In this document: positions 25,675-33,856 of the stretch, piece after piece
How the letters are laid out: each line of letters opens with the position of its first letter
Position numbering within the stretch: position 1 is the first letter of the stretch
DNA from: Pseudomonadales bacterium
Lineage (GTDB): Bacteria; Pseudomonadota; Gammaproteobacteria; Pseudomonadales; Ketobacteraceae
Length of the DNA: 42,281 nt
Direction of reading: 5' to 3'
NCBI GenBank assembly: GCA_002701845.1
Contig: NZXG01000052.1
Span: 1 to 42,281 of the forward strand
The notes under the pieces: generated by a model
The model's database searches: none
Told to the model about the DNA's origin: nothing
The model's input: the letters and a program-made list of their open reading frames with translations, nothing else
Program-made: the position numbers and the translations under genes

Positions 25675-27357
25675 ATGAATGATATTGGAAAACTGGTGAA
25701 GTCCCTGAGCTTTATTGAGGAGTTTGTGGAAACTGCAACCTCACTTGCCACGGAACGGGACGTACAAAGCCTGCTGGCGAAGGTGTTGTTGTCGGCTCGC
25801 AATTTTGCCAATTGCGAGGCCGGCAGAATCTATGTGCTGGATGTAACCAAGCGCAAACTGGAGTTGCGTGTCACTCAGTGGGAGCGCCATGAGCCCGGTG
25901 TAGACTGGTATCAGGTAAGAGATTTCAGCACCATGTTAGAACAGGCGGCTGCAGATCCGTTGCTATTCTGCGGCATGACCGGTTCAGTGGTGGTGGTGGA
26001 CGATGTCTACAGCTACTCCGGATTTGATCTGGAATATATTTATCATCACGATCGCAGCCACGGATTGCAGACCCGTTCTCTAATAATGGTGCCTCTGCGG
26101 GATCATGACCAGCAAACTATCGGGGTATTAGAGCTGGTCAACGCCAAGGATGCTCATGATCGCCGATTTGTATCGTTTCGTTCTCTGGAGCCCATTATTT
26201 GCGCTTTTGCCGCTCAGGCCGCAGTCTGTATTAATAATGCGCTGTTGATCGCTACCAATGATCATCTGATTGGCCTACTGAATGCCACCAACGAGCGCCT
26301 GGTGGAGGAAAATCGTCTGCTGAAACAGCAAAGTCGTAAGCATACCGAGTACAACATCATCGGCGAAAGCCCCGCCATGAAACGGGTCTACGGACTGATG
26401 GAGAAGGCCAAGGACACGACAGTCAGCATTATGTTGACTGGCGAAACCGGAACCGGTAAGGAGGTGTTTGCCCGCGCCATTCATCACAGCAGCAATCGCA
26501 GGAATAAACCCTTTGTCAGCCAGAATTGTGCCGCGGTCCCTGAGCAATTGCTCGAAAGTGAGCTGTTCGGGTTTAAACGGGGCGCCTTTACCGGGGCCGT
26601 CACTGATAAGCAGGGACTGTTTGAGCTGGCCCACGGTGGGACCCTGTTTCTGGATGAGATCGGGGATATGCCGATCAACCTACAGAGTAAATTGTTACGG
26701 GTCCTGCAAGAGGGAGAGGTTCGACCGCTGGGAGCCACCCGGCCGGTAAAGGTGGACGTACGCATCATTGCCGCCACCCATTGTGATCTGGCACAGAAAA
26801 TTCAGGATTCAGGATTCAGGGAGGATCTGTATTTCCGGCTTAATGTGTTTCCTATTGCTTTACCCGCATTAAGAGAACGGGGCAATGATATTAAACTGTT
26901 GCTGGACCATTTCATTGCCCGGTACGCCCGGGAGTACCAGAAATCGGTGATGGGTATTTCTCCAGTGGCTATGGATATGCTTCTGCGATATCCGTTCCCC
27001 GGCAACGTTCGGGAACTCCAGAATGCCATCGAGCGGGCCATTTTGTTATGCGAACCCGAGGGTAGCTTGTTGCCAGAGCATCTGCCTGAGGCGATTACCG
27101 CGCGGATGCAGCGCCCTGCCGTGGTGCAATCTAAGGCAGCGCTGGCTACCGCTGGCTGTCAGGAAGGGCATTCCTCACTGAAGACGGCGGTTAGCGCCTA
27201 CGAGATTTCAGTGATCGAACGCCACTTGCAGGCGCATAACTGGAATCAGACGCGCACGGCAGAATCCCTCAAAATTCCCCGCCGAACATTGATTGATAAG
27301 ATGAGCCGCTACAATATTAAAACGCCGGATCGCAGGCGCCGGAGTGAGGCTCGCTAA
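25675..27357 (+). CDS. vasH: Sigma-54-dependent activator with GAF domain (VasH/Sfa-like)
   Basis: Enhancer-binding protein that opens sigma-54 promoters, most likely those of the T6SS. A GAF-type sensory domain spans about residues 15-195, followed by a coiled linker. The AAA+ domain (about 225-460) has Walker A GETGTGKE (about 256), the sigma-54-contacting GAFTGA loop (about 302), Walker B GTLFLDEIGD and the FREDLYFRLNVFPIALPALRER block. A Fis-type helix-turn-helix closes the protein (WNQTRTAESLKIPRRTLIDKMSRYNI). All functional motifs are intact. The codons for KIQDSGFRED contain three ATTCAGG heptamers. Its 3' end overlaps the convergent downstream gene by 41 bases. T6SS-locus activators of this type drive hcp in Vibrio and Pseudomonas. 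Confidence 0.92.
   Translation: MNDIGKLVKSLSFIEEFVETATSLATERDVQSLLAKVLLSARNFANCEAGRIYVLDVTKRKLELRVTQWERHEPGVDWYQVRDFSTMLEQAAADPLLFCGMTGSVVVVDDVYSYSGFDLEYIYHHDRSHGLQTRSLIMVPLRDHDQQTIGVLELVNAKDAHDRRFVSFRSLEPIICAFAAQAAVCINNALLIATNDHLIGLLNATNERLVEENRLLKQQSRKHTEYNIIGESPAMKRVYGLMEKAKDTTVSIMLTGETGTGKEVFARAIHHSSNRRNKPFVSQNCAAVPEQLLESELFGFKRGAFTGAVTDKQGLFELAHGGTLFLDEIGDMPINLQSKLLRVLQEGEVRPLGATRPVKVDVRIIAATHCDLAQKIQDSGFREDLYFRLNVFPIALPALRERGNDIKLLLDHFIARYAREYQKSVMGISPVAMDMLLRYPFPGNVRELQNAIERAILLCEPEGSLLPEHLPEAITARMQRPAVVQSKAALATAGCQEGHSSLKTAVSAYEISVIERHLQAHNWNQTRTAESLKIPRRTLIDKMSRYNIKTPDRRRRSEAR
26800..26820 (+). repeat. Three tandem ATTCAGG heptamers inside the activator gene
   Basis: ATTCAGG occurs three times without interruption. 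The present copy number keeps the AAA+ reading frame; gain or loss of one unit would shift it and truncate the protein before the helix-turn-helix. Three copies is a small number for frequent slippage. Confidence 0.9.
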
Positions 27358-28921
27358 TCCGGGCAGGACGGCGCTTGCTTGGCGGGGGCTCGGTTTTCCA
27401 TTGTGCCAGCCAGGCCTGCAGGGATTCCAGTAATTCCGCTATGGTTTCTGCTGAAGCATCCTCCTGGCTTTCTTCGCCGGATTGAAGCACTGCTCTAGGT
27501 TGATCATCGCCGGCTTTTCGTGCCCGCACCCTGACCTCGTCCAGCATGGTGTCTGCCCGTTGGCAGTGGCCCAGTAAATCTTGCAGTCGTTCCGATTCCG
27601 CGCTGGCCATGGCCCGCAGCTTACGGTTGATGCCCTCGATTTCACCCTGGATACGAAAACTTAAATCCTCCATTGGCCTGGAATCCGGGGTCGCCGGTTG
27701 GGCGTGGTATGCCGGTGTCCGCTGGCGACAGACCTGATCCAGAGCGTTGAACAGCACTTGCAGCCGGTTGAGGCGCTGCAATAGGGACTGGCGTAGCTGG
27801 TTAACGCTACGCGCCAGCTCGCTGGTGTAGTCGGCATGTTCGTCAGCTTCCATATATAGAATGCCTTCCGAGAGCGCTTTTATATCTGCCGCCAGTTTGT
27901 TTTTTTCCATTTTCAGTTGCCCGACGAAGGGGCTTTCCGTTATCTCTCTGGCCGGTGGCTGCGCCGCTGGCGGCTGTTGTGCCGGTTTGGTAATGGTACC
28001 TTTGCGAAGCGTCTGCCACAGCAGGCCGATTACCAGACCAAGCGAGCAGACCCAGAACAGTGGACCCCATTGGCTGCCCCAGTGTGTATAGTGCGACAGG
28101 CGATCCTGCCAGTTGGCGAGCTCCTGTGCCAAAGCCAACTGTTGCTGTTGCAGAGTCTCCAGTTCAGCTAGCATCGTGTCTCGTAGCCGGCTGTGTGCAA
28201 CGAGTTTGTCCTCCTGATCGCTGAACGCCTGGAGAGCATTTAGCAGATTAGCGGCGCTGCGTCGGATCACGGCGGAAGCCGGAGCCCGATCGCCTTTGCT
28301 CAGTGCGGTAAGTAAGGGCTCAAGCTGGTCCAGAGGCAATTCCGGGTAGCTGCCTTGATCGGATAACACCATTTCCACCTGCCGCTGATGATTTTGCAGA
28401 CTCAAGGCCACGTGAAAGCCCTGCGAAACCGGGCCGCTGCCCGCGTTGATCTGCTGCAGGCCTTCTGCCAGCGCGGTGGCTTTCCGGGCCAGATTACGGC
28501 TTTCAATCTCCAGCGTTTTGTGATCGTCTACCAGCCGGGTGAGCTGTGCCCGCTTGCGGATAATTCCCGCCACCTGAGCGGCATAGGCCTCAAAGCGATT
28601 CTGCAGGGGTTGGGGATCTTTGCTCAGTAATGCCGGGAGATCAGTCAGCCCCTCTTTGAGCTGGCCGTCCATCAATTGTTGGAACTGAACGATAGCCTTG
28701 TCGTGGCGCTGTTGGAATCGGGACAGATGCTCCTGATTCCGCAGTAATTGCCGGGATTCGGCCACCTGCAGGGCGACGGTTGTGTTCAGTTCACCGAGTA
28801 GGGCCGCATGGTTCAGTGCCTGGGTCTGCGCCCGCTGAGCCAAGATATGGCCCATACAGGCAACAGCCGCCAGGCCCAGGCCGGCAATTATGCCCATCGT
28901 CAATTTGCTGTTTATCTTCAT
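27317..28921 (-). CDS. Two-TM coiled-coil membrane protein, MCP-like sensor layout without signalling domain
   Basis: A 534-residue protein with an N-terminal transmembrane helix (about 8-28), a long periplasmic helical region rich in Gln, Leu and Ala (about 30-285) like the four-helix-bundle sensors of chemoreceptors or PilJ, a second helix (about 287-308), then a Pro-rich linker and cytoplasmic coiled-coil stretches. The conserved hairpin tip of chemoreceptors is absent, and I see no HAMP, kinase or cyclase domain. It is alone on its strand between the T6SS and pilus loci. GAAGGGA precedes the ATG. Its end overlaps the convergent activator gene. A link to either system is suggested only by position. 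Family not recognised. Confidence 0.7.
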   Translation of the reverse strand: MKINSKLTMGIIAGLGLAAVACMGHILAQRAQTQALNHAALLGELNTTVALQVAESRQLLRNQEHLSRFQQRHDKAIVQFQQLMDGQLKEGLTDLPALLSKDPQPLQNRFEAYAAQVAGIIRKRAQLTRLVDDHKTLEIESRNLARKATALAEGLQQINAGSGPVSQGFHVALSLQNHQRQVEMVLSDQGSYPELPLDQLEPLLTALSKGDRAPASAVIRRSAANLLNALQAFSDQEDKLVAHSRLRDTMLAELETLQQQQLALAQELANWQDRLSHYTHWGSQWGPLFWVCSLGLVIGLLWQTLRKGTITKPAQQPPAAQPPAREITESPFVGQLKMEKNKLAADIKALSEGILYMEADEHADYTSELARSVNQLRQSLLQRLNRLQVLFNALDQVCRQRTPAYHAQPATPDSRPMEDLSFRIQGEIEGINRKLRAMASAESERLQDLLGHCQRADTMLDEVRVRARKAGDDQPRAVLQSGEESQEDASAETIAELLESLQAWLAQWKTEPPPSKRRPARISEPHSGACDPAF

Positions 28922-29111
28922 ACCACCGATATCCCTTCAATAATCGCTATAAAGACACAGGTACCCATAAAATTGCCGGTTTTTTTGCCGACCCGGTGTC
29001 TGAAAAGAGGGTTACCGGTCATTGCCGGATCCATGGTGGGCCTGGTGCAAGCCGGGCCGGAGCTGTATATCGACGCGCCCTGGCGGGGCCGCGGTTGAAG
29101 GGGGATAAAAG
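28922..29111. promoter_or_regulatory. Divergent promoter region at the head of the pilus operon
   Basis: 190 bp between the minus-strand membrane protein and the first pilus-locus gene. It must drive the approximately 12.5-kb pilus operon. I found no clear -35/-10 pair and no -24/-12 site. Confidence 0.4.
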
Positions 29112-29861
29112 ATGCTAAAGCGGGTTGTTCTGATGGCTGCAGTGGCAGGCACACTGAGCGGGTGCACAATGCTGGAGCAAATAGGCCGGGACAAGGGCGC
29201 CACGGGACCAATGGCCAATAGTGTTGCCAGGCAGGATCCCTATTGGCAACGCTTTTACGAACTTGAGCAGAAAATAGCTGAATTGCAGGCCCGGCTGAGG
29301 ACCGCTCCGGGCCCGGTCACCGAAACGGAGTCTGACAGGGATGAACCCCCTGGGAACCCGGGTGCCGCCTTTCTGGAACGTTTGCGGGGGCGAACGGATC
29401 AGGCCCTGGCCCGGCTGGACGCCGCCATAGCCGCCCTGACGCCGGCGCCGGACAGGTCCCTTGCGGACAGCAACGAGCCGGCTGCGGTAGTGCGCTCGGC
29501 ACCCCCGACGGCGGCTCCGGCTGCCGTTGCTGGCAGCCTGCAGCGGAACCAGGCCGGTAAAGTGGTGCAGCAGACTAATCGCAGCCAAAGCCGGCAGCAG
29601 CGCTATAACTATTCCCTGGTCTACACCTACGCTCAGCCGCAACCATGGAATGCTATGTGGGAACGTCTGGAGGCACTGGAAGAGACCGATAAGTGGCGTG
29701 GCTCCAACCCCGCAAAGCCCAGCTACTTCATCTATGTGGGCGCCTACCTGCGCCAGCAGGATGCCCGGAAGCGACATGACCAACTGGCAGCGTTGGTGGG
29801 GGAAGGCCCGGAGTTACGTCCCAATCCTGCGCAGGCTTCTGCACTGGCTTCAAATAATTGA
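29112..29861 (+). CDS. Lipoprotein with SPOR-like C-terminal segment, first gene of the pilus locus
   Basis: A 249-residue lipoprotein with lipobox LSGC (Cys at residue 18). A helical segment with LEQKIAELQARL (about 50-65) and a long Ala/Pro/Gln-rich linker follow. Near the C-terminus, SYFIYVGAYLRQQDARKRHDQLAAL resembles the first half of a SPOR (peptidoglycan-binding) repeat; the second half is shortened or missing, so this is tentative. A strong AGGGGGA lies before the ATG. It is followed after 77 bp by the TcpQ-like gene. A role anchoring the pilus machine to outer membrane and wall is inferred. Confidence 0.7.
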   Translation: MLKRVVLMAAVAGTLSGCTMLEQIGRDKGATGPMANSVARQDPYWQRFYELEQKIAELQARLRTAPGPVTETESDRDEPPGNPGAAFLERLRGRTDQALARLDAAIAALTPAPDRSLADSNEPAAVVRSAPPTAAPAAVAGSLQRNQAGKVVQQTNRSQSRQQRYNYSLVYTYAQPQPWNAMWERLEALEETDKWRGSNPAKPSYFIYVGAYLRQQDARKRHDQLAALVGEGPELRPNPAQASALASNN

Positions 29862-29938
29862 GCAGATTTTTGCGAAATCTTTACCCGCAAATCGTCTTAC
29901 TAAGCAATTACAGAAAACACCAAATGAGGTTGGACACC

Positions 29939-30460
29939 ATGAAATGTGCTGTTGCGTCGGCTGTGACGCTAATGGGGGGATGGCTGTGTTTATCCACGCC
30001 GGTATTAGCGCAGGAAACTGCTCAGCCGGCGGACCTTGAAACCGTGCGAGAGGAATTGGTTGCCGCCAAGCTGGCGGTACAGGAGGCTCGTGAGGTGGCC
30101 GAGCAGATTGTATTGGACGCCAGGCAACAGGCCGACCGGATCGCCAGCAGAGCCGCCTCCCCGGACAGCCCGGAGGAACTGCTACCGGTGGAAATTCAGC
30201 GCGGCAAGGTGGCGGTGGAAGTGGCAGCAGGCACGGTCCAGGAGATTGCAACCGCCATTATGCCCATCAACTGGCGGATTATGGTGGATGTGAAAGACAC
30301 GGCCCTGTTACAGCGTCGGTTTCAGTACGTGAGTACCAAAAGTCGGGACCAGGCATTGCGGGACCTGCTGACGCCGATTGGTTTGAAGCATCAGTATTTT
30401 TTCGACCTTAGGGATGAGCAGGGGGTAAGCCGCCCGTTGCTTGTTATCAGTCAGCGGTAA
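29939..30460 (+). CDS. Periplasmic pilus protein, TcpQ/PilL-N-like
   Basis: A 173-residue secreted protein. The start at 29939 gives a clean signal peptide ending TPVLAQ and has GAGG upstream. A helical charged region (about 35-75) is followed by a domain in which INWRIMVDVKDTALLQRRFQYVS and ALRDLLTPIGLKHQYFFDL resemble the TcpQ/PilL-N domain that helps secretins of type IVb pili localise and assemble. It sits just upstream of the secretin gene (10-bp gap), the expected place. The assignment rests on motif impression plus context. Confidence 0.65.
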   Translation: MKCAVASAVTLMGGWLCLSTPVLAQETAQPADLETVREELVAAKLAVQEAREVAEQIVLDARQQADRIASRAASPDSPEELLPVEIQRGKVAVEVAAGTVQEIATAIMPINWRIMVDVKDTALLQRRFQYVSTKSRDQALRDLLTPIGLKHQYFFDLRDEQGVSRPLLVISQR

Positions 30461-30470
30461 GGAGTGACCT

Positions 30471-32021
30471 ATGAATTTGCAGTTCAGACCGGTGTTGCAG
30501 GGCGCTCTGTTGGGCACCCTATTGGGGGGGTGCGCCGTCTCACCCTATGATGAAGACATTAAATACCAACCGCTGCAGGAAAAGCCAACCCAACTGGTGG
30601 TGGAACGCAGTGATACCTATGTACGCGAGGTCACACCGGAAGAAACCGTATTCAATCGACGGGTCAGCTTCAGCGGCCGGGTCTCGCTGATTAACGCCAT
30701 CCGTAAACAACTGGCCGATGTCAATATCGTACCCGGTGACGAGAACGTCCAATTGGGCCGGGAAATCAGCGTGTTTGCTCAGGATATGTACCTGCGGGAC
30801 TACCTGGATTATCTGGAGTCCGTCACCGGCTATGATATCGATTATCACCATGGCGTAATCACGGTCCGCTCCTTCGTGCGCAGGCAGTGGAATGTGGCTG
30901 CTTTTGCCTCCAATCGCAATGTTCAGCTAACGGTGGGCTCCACCTTCAACACCGAAAGTACCACGGTGGACCAGGAGGGTGGAAGTCGCACCACCGGCGG
31001 TACTGACAATAAAATCGAAACCAAATACACCGACGACGACTGGACCATCCTGGTGGACGGCGCCCGGGAGATACTTAATGTCAGTCAATCCCGCAGCAAG
31101 CAGCAGGTCGCGGGTCAGCTGCAGCCTTATGTGCAGGCGGTGCGCTCCGTGGGCACTATCAGTGTGGGGGGGCCCGCAAGCCGGGTGCGGGCTCTGGACG
31201 AATTTATCTCCAATCTGATCGAATCGGGGCAGCGGCAGGTAAATATTAATGTTCAGGCCTATGACGTTACGTTGGATGACAATCGTGGCGCCGGTATCGA
31301 CTGGTCCCAATTGACCCTTAAAGACGCCAGTATCAACGGCAATCCGCTTGATTTTACCTTGAACAGCATCCTCGCGAATCAGGGCAACAGCGCCGTGAGC
31401 AAGAACATTGTGAGTGAAAGTAATGGTCTGTTTGCGGCTAATGTCGGCTATGAAAGCAGCTCCGTAAACGCTGAAGCCATCGTCCGGTTTCTCAGTGAAT
31501 ACGGTGAAGTGGAGCTGTTAAGTCAGCCCAATGTTACGGTGCGCAATGGCACCTATGCTTATATCTCTACCGGGGAAGAAATTACTTTTATAGGTGAGAT
31601 AGAAACCGAGGAAGAGAGAGACGGTGATGACCGCACTACCGCCACTCTGAATTCGGTTCGGGTGGGTGTCACGCTGGCAGTGACTCCCCGGATACTGGGC
31701 GATGGCCGCATTATGCTGGAAATCTGGCCGGTTATCAGTTCAGTGTCCGGCACTCAGAATTTCACCTTTGAAGGCATTGAATATGAAGTGCCGAATATTG
31801 CTCTCAATGAACTCTCTACCGAAGTCATCACTGAGAGTGGCAAGCCCATTCAACTGGGTGGGTTTATCCGGCGTTCCATTGCCAAGAGTCTGCAGGATCT
31901 GCCCTGGAAGGATGTGGTTACCCAAACCATTATCAATCCGGTGTTCCGTTCCGAGTCCAACGAGCTGAGCCGGCGCGAGCTGGTGCTTACGGTGACTCCC
32001 ACGGTGGTGGAAGGCGTCTAA
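30471..32021 (+). CDS. pilN: PilN-family type IVb pilus secretin, outer-membrane lipoprotein
   Basis: Outer-membrane channel for the pilus. The 516-residue protein has a lipobox LGGC (Cys21), as R64 PilN and TcpC-type secretins do. N-terminal ring domains include FSGRVSLINAIRKQLADVNIV and YLRDYLDYLESVTGYDIDYHHGVITV. The secretin core shows VELLSQPNVTVRNGTYAYISTGEE, GVTLAVTPRI and a C-terminal LPWKDVVTQTIINPVFRSES...RELVLTVTPTVV. TAAGGAG precedes the ATG, the best ribosome-binding site of the operon. It is 3 bp from the next gene. Confidence 0.92.
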   Translation: MNLQFRPVLQGALLGTLLGGCAVSPYDEDIKYQPLQEKPTQLVVERSDTYVREVTPEETVFNRRVSFSGRVSLINAIRKQLADVNIVPGDENVQLGREISVFAQDMYLRDYLDYLESVTGYDIDYHHGVITVRSFVRRQWNVAAFASNRNVQLTVGSTFNTESTTVDQEGGSRTTGGTDNKIETKYTDDDWTILVDGAREILNVSQSRSKQQVAGQLQPYVQAVRSVGTISVGGPASRVRALDEFISNLIESGQRQVNINVQAYDVTLDDNRGAGIDWSQLTLKDASINGNPLDFTLNSILANQGNSAVSKNIVSESNGLFAANVGYESSSVNAEAIVRFLSEYGEVELLSQPNVTVRNGTYAYISTGEEITFIGEIETEEERDGDDRTTATLNSVRVGVTLAVTPRILGDGRIMLEIWPVISSVSGTQNFTFEGIEYEVPNIALNELSTEVITESGKPIQLGGFIRRSIAKSLQDLPWKDVVTQTIINPVFRSESNELSRRELVLTVTPTVVEGV

Positions 32022-32024
32022 TCG

Positions 32025-32906
32025 ATGACTTCACTGGCGGACCTTATCAAGCGGCCGATGCCGGTACAGGGCCGGGATGTGGTGTTAGTACCAGACCTGG
32101 TGGGGCCGGTGCCCATCAGTGAACAGCACCAGTATGTGGAATCCTGTCCGGCCACCAACACTTGTCCGGCCATCCATATCCGTGAGGCCGATATTGAGGA
32201 TATGCGGGAGCGCTATCCCCAGTGTCCGGTGTATGGGCTCTGGCATGTACTGATCAGCAGTGGGCTGGTTTCATTTAAACGTACATTGCAGGTGGTCCCG
32301 GTAACCCCGGAGGATGGCTATTATCTGCATTGTGATCTTGGCCGCGCCGAATACTCCGGCATATACGAGTCTGGATTTTTTGCAGCCGATGCGGGCTTTT
32401 CTCTGGAAGAAGCTCAAGTCATAGAAGCCGGACCTGAGCAGTTGGTGTTGCCGCAGGCTGAAGCAAAGCTGGCGTCGGAATTACGCTTTGAACGGCAGCT
32501 AATTACCCGGAAAAGCTGGTCTTATCTGGCAATAAGCGTGACAGCGGTAGTGGCCGTGGCGTTTGTGGTTAATTTCAGCCTCAGCCGCTTGTACGATCAC
32601 GCGCATCAACAGATGGAGAGTAAGAGCGCCATGTTGCAGGATCTGCAAAGTGGTCTGGATAAACTGCGCACCACTCGGCTTACCGAAGTGCCTAATGACC
32701 AGACCGCGCTGGAGCGACTGGCAATCCTGTGGCGTGCCTTTCCCAATTTACAGACCCAAGGCCGACAATCTCTGGATCAAAAGCGGATTAAATTCATGTT
32801 TGACGCCGGCCGGGATCCGGGTGAATTGACTGATTACAGTTGGGTCAGGGGGCAATATCATCCTGATGGCCAGGTGACGCTGGAAATGGAAACTCGAGGT
32901 GGTTGA
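32025..32906 (+). CDS. Bitopic inner-membrane pilus protein, PilO-like by position
   Basis: A 293-residue protein with a soluble N-terminal half, one transmembrane helix at about 165-187, and a C-terminal periplasmic half beginning with a coiled region (YDHAHQQMESKSAMLQDLQSGLDKL). The N-terminal half carries several cysteines (ESCPATNTCPA, QCPVYG). The topology and place between the secretin and PilP fit the PilO/PilO2 (pilin accessory) proteins of R64-type systems, which link inner-membrane platform and secretin. R64 PilO is longer, so equivalence is uncertain. Confidence 0.6.
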   Translation: MTSLADLIKRPMPVQGRDVVLVPDLVGPVPISEQHQYVESCPATNTCPAIHIREADIEDMRERYPQCPVYGLWHVLISSGLVSFKRTLQVVPVTPEDGYYLHCDLGRAEYSGIYESGFFAADAGFSLEEAQVIEAGPEQLVLPQAEAKLASELRFERQLITRKSWSYLAISVTAVVAVAFVVNFSLSRLYDHAHQQMESKSAMLQDLQSGLDKLRTTRLTEVPNDQTALERLAILWRAFPNLQTQGRQSLDQKRIKFMFDAGRDPGELTDYSWVRGQYHPDGQVTLEMETRGG

Positions 32907-32907
32907 G

Positions 32908-33378
32908 ATGAAACTGAAGCTCCCTGCTTTCGATATTTTCGCCTATTGGGGCTGGCTGCATTGGGCAATCATTGCGTTGGTGGTGATCATCAGTGTGAAG
33001 GAAGTGTATGAGAATCAGGTGGCGCGGCTCAGCCGGCTTGACCAGCAGAATGTGGAAGTGATCGAGGAGAATATTCAGGAATTCAACACCATGGCTGAAC
33101 GGCTGGCGCAGCTGGAAGTTTTACCACCGGTTAAGAATCAGTGGCAGTACATCCCCGCCATTGCACGACGTTACGGTGTGGAGGTTAGTGTGCTAAACAA
33201 ATCAGACAGGATGTACAACGGGCCTTTAAAGGCCTGGCACGGGAAAATTGAAGGGCAGGTTGGGGCAGTGCTGGTGGCGGCTCTGGAGATTCAGAAAACT
33301 GTGCCCACCTTCTTATATCAGATTGCAATTGATAAAGGCGAAGCACAACTAGGTTTTTCAGTCCTTGGCAGCGAATAG
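32908..33378 (+). CDS. Small PilO/GspM-like inner-membrane protein
   Basis: 156 residues: a short cytoplasmic tail, one transmembrane helix (about 12-32), a coiled stretch (RLDQQNVEVIEENIQEFNTMAERLAQLEVL) and a small alpha/beta periplasmic domain. This is the architecture of GspM/PilO-type alignment-complex proteins; the assignment is by layout. The ATG at 32908 overlaps nothing and follows the previous stop by 1 base, with GAGG upstream. Confidence 0.65.
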   Translation: MKLKLPAFDIFAYWGWLHWAIIALVVIISVKEVYENQVARLSRLDQQNVEVIEENIQEFNTMAERLAQLEVLPPVKNQWQYIPAIARRYGVEVSVLNKSDRMYNGPLKAWHGKIEGQVGAVLVAALEIQKTVPTFLYQIAIDKGEAQLGFSVLGSE

Positions 33379-33386
33379 GTGGATCG

Positions 33387-33851
33387 ATGAAACGATTGAT
33401 AGCTTGTGGAATATTGGTAATGGCACCGGCGGTGCAGGCAGACATGGAAGGTTCACAAATTCTATTGGAGGAGGCGGAACGGGCCAAGGAAATCCAGCGG
33501 CTGGAGTATCAGGCTGAGTTGCTGAAACAGCGTGCCGAGATCGCCAAGTATGCCGAGGAGATTAAAAAACATGGTGGTGATGTATCGGATCTGGGTATGC
33601 AGGGAGGGCGAACCGAACGGCCTCAGAAACCTGCATCGAAGCCTTCCCGGCGGCCCCATGTCAGTGCCTCCTTGCCCACACTACTGCATATCGAGCGGGA
33701 TCGCGCTGCCTTCGAAACAGAGCAGGGCAAGGTGCTGGGGCGGGTAGGTCAAATACTCCCCGGGGGCTTCCGAGTGGTGGCCATCAGTATGCGGGATGGT
33801 GTGCGCCTGCACAAGGACGGCATGCGCTACGACATTGACATCTCTTGGTAA
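33387..33851 (+). CDS. pilP: Type IV pilus biogenesis protein PilP (R64-type)
   Basis: 154-residue periplasmic protein with a signal peptide ending APAVQA, a helical, charged segment (LLEEAERAKEIQRLEYQAELLKQRAEIAKYAEEI) and a C-terminal small beta domain (PTLLHIERDRAAFETEQGKVLGRVGQILPGGFRVVAISM). Size, arrangement and gene order (after PilO-like genes, before the ATPase) match R64 PilP. It ends just before the start of the ATPase gene. Confidence 0.75.
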   Translation: MKRLIACGILVMAPAVQADMEGSQILLEEAERAKEIQRLEYQAELLKQRAEIAKYAEEIKKHGGDVSDLGMQGGRTERPQKPASKPSRRPHVSASLPTLLHIERDRAAFETEQGKVLGRVGQILPGGFRVVAISMRDGVRLHKDGMRYDIDISW

Positions 33852-33856
33852 CTGCC

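Noticed and set aside
27317-28921. Complete methyl-accepting chemotaxis protein
   Set aside because: The layout is similar, but the highly conserved cytoplasmic hairpin motif and a HAMP domain are missing.
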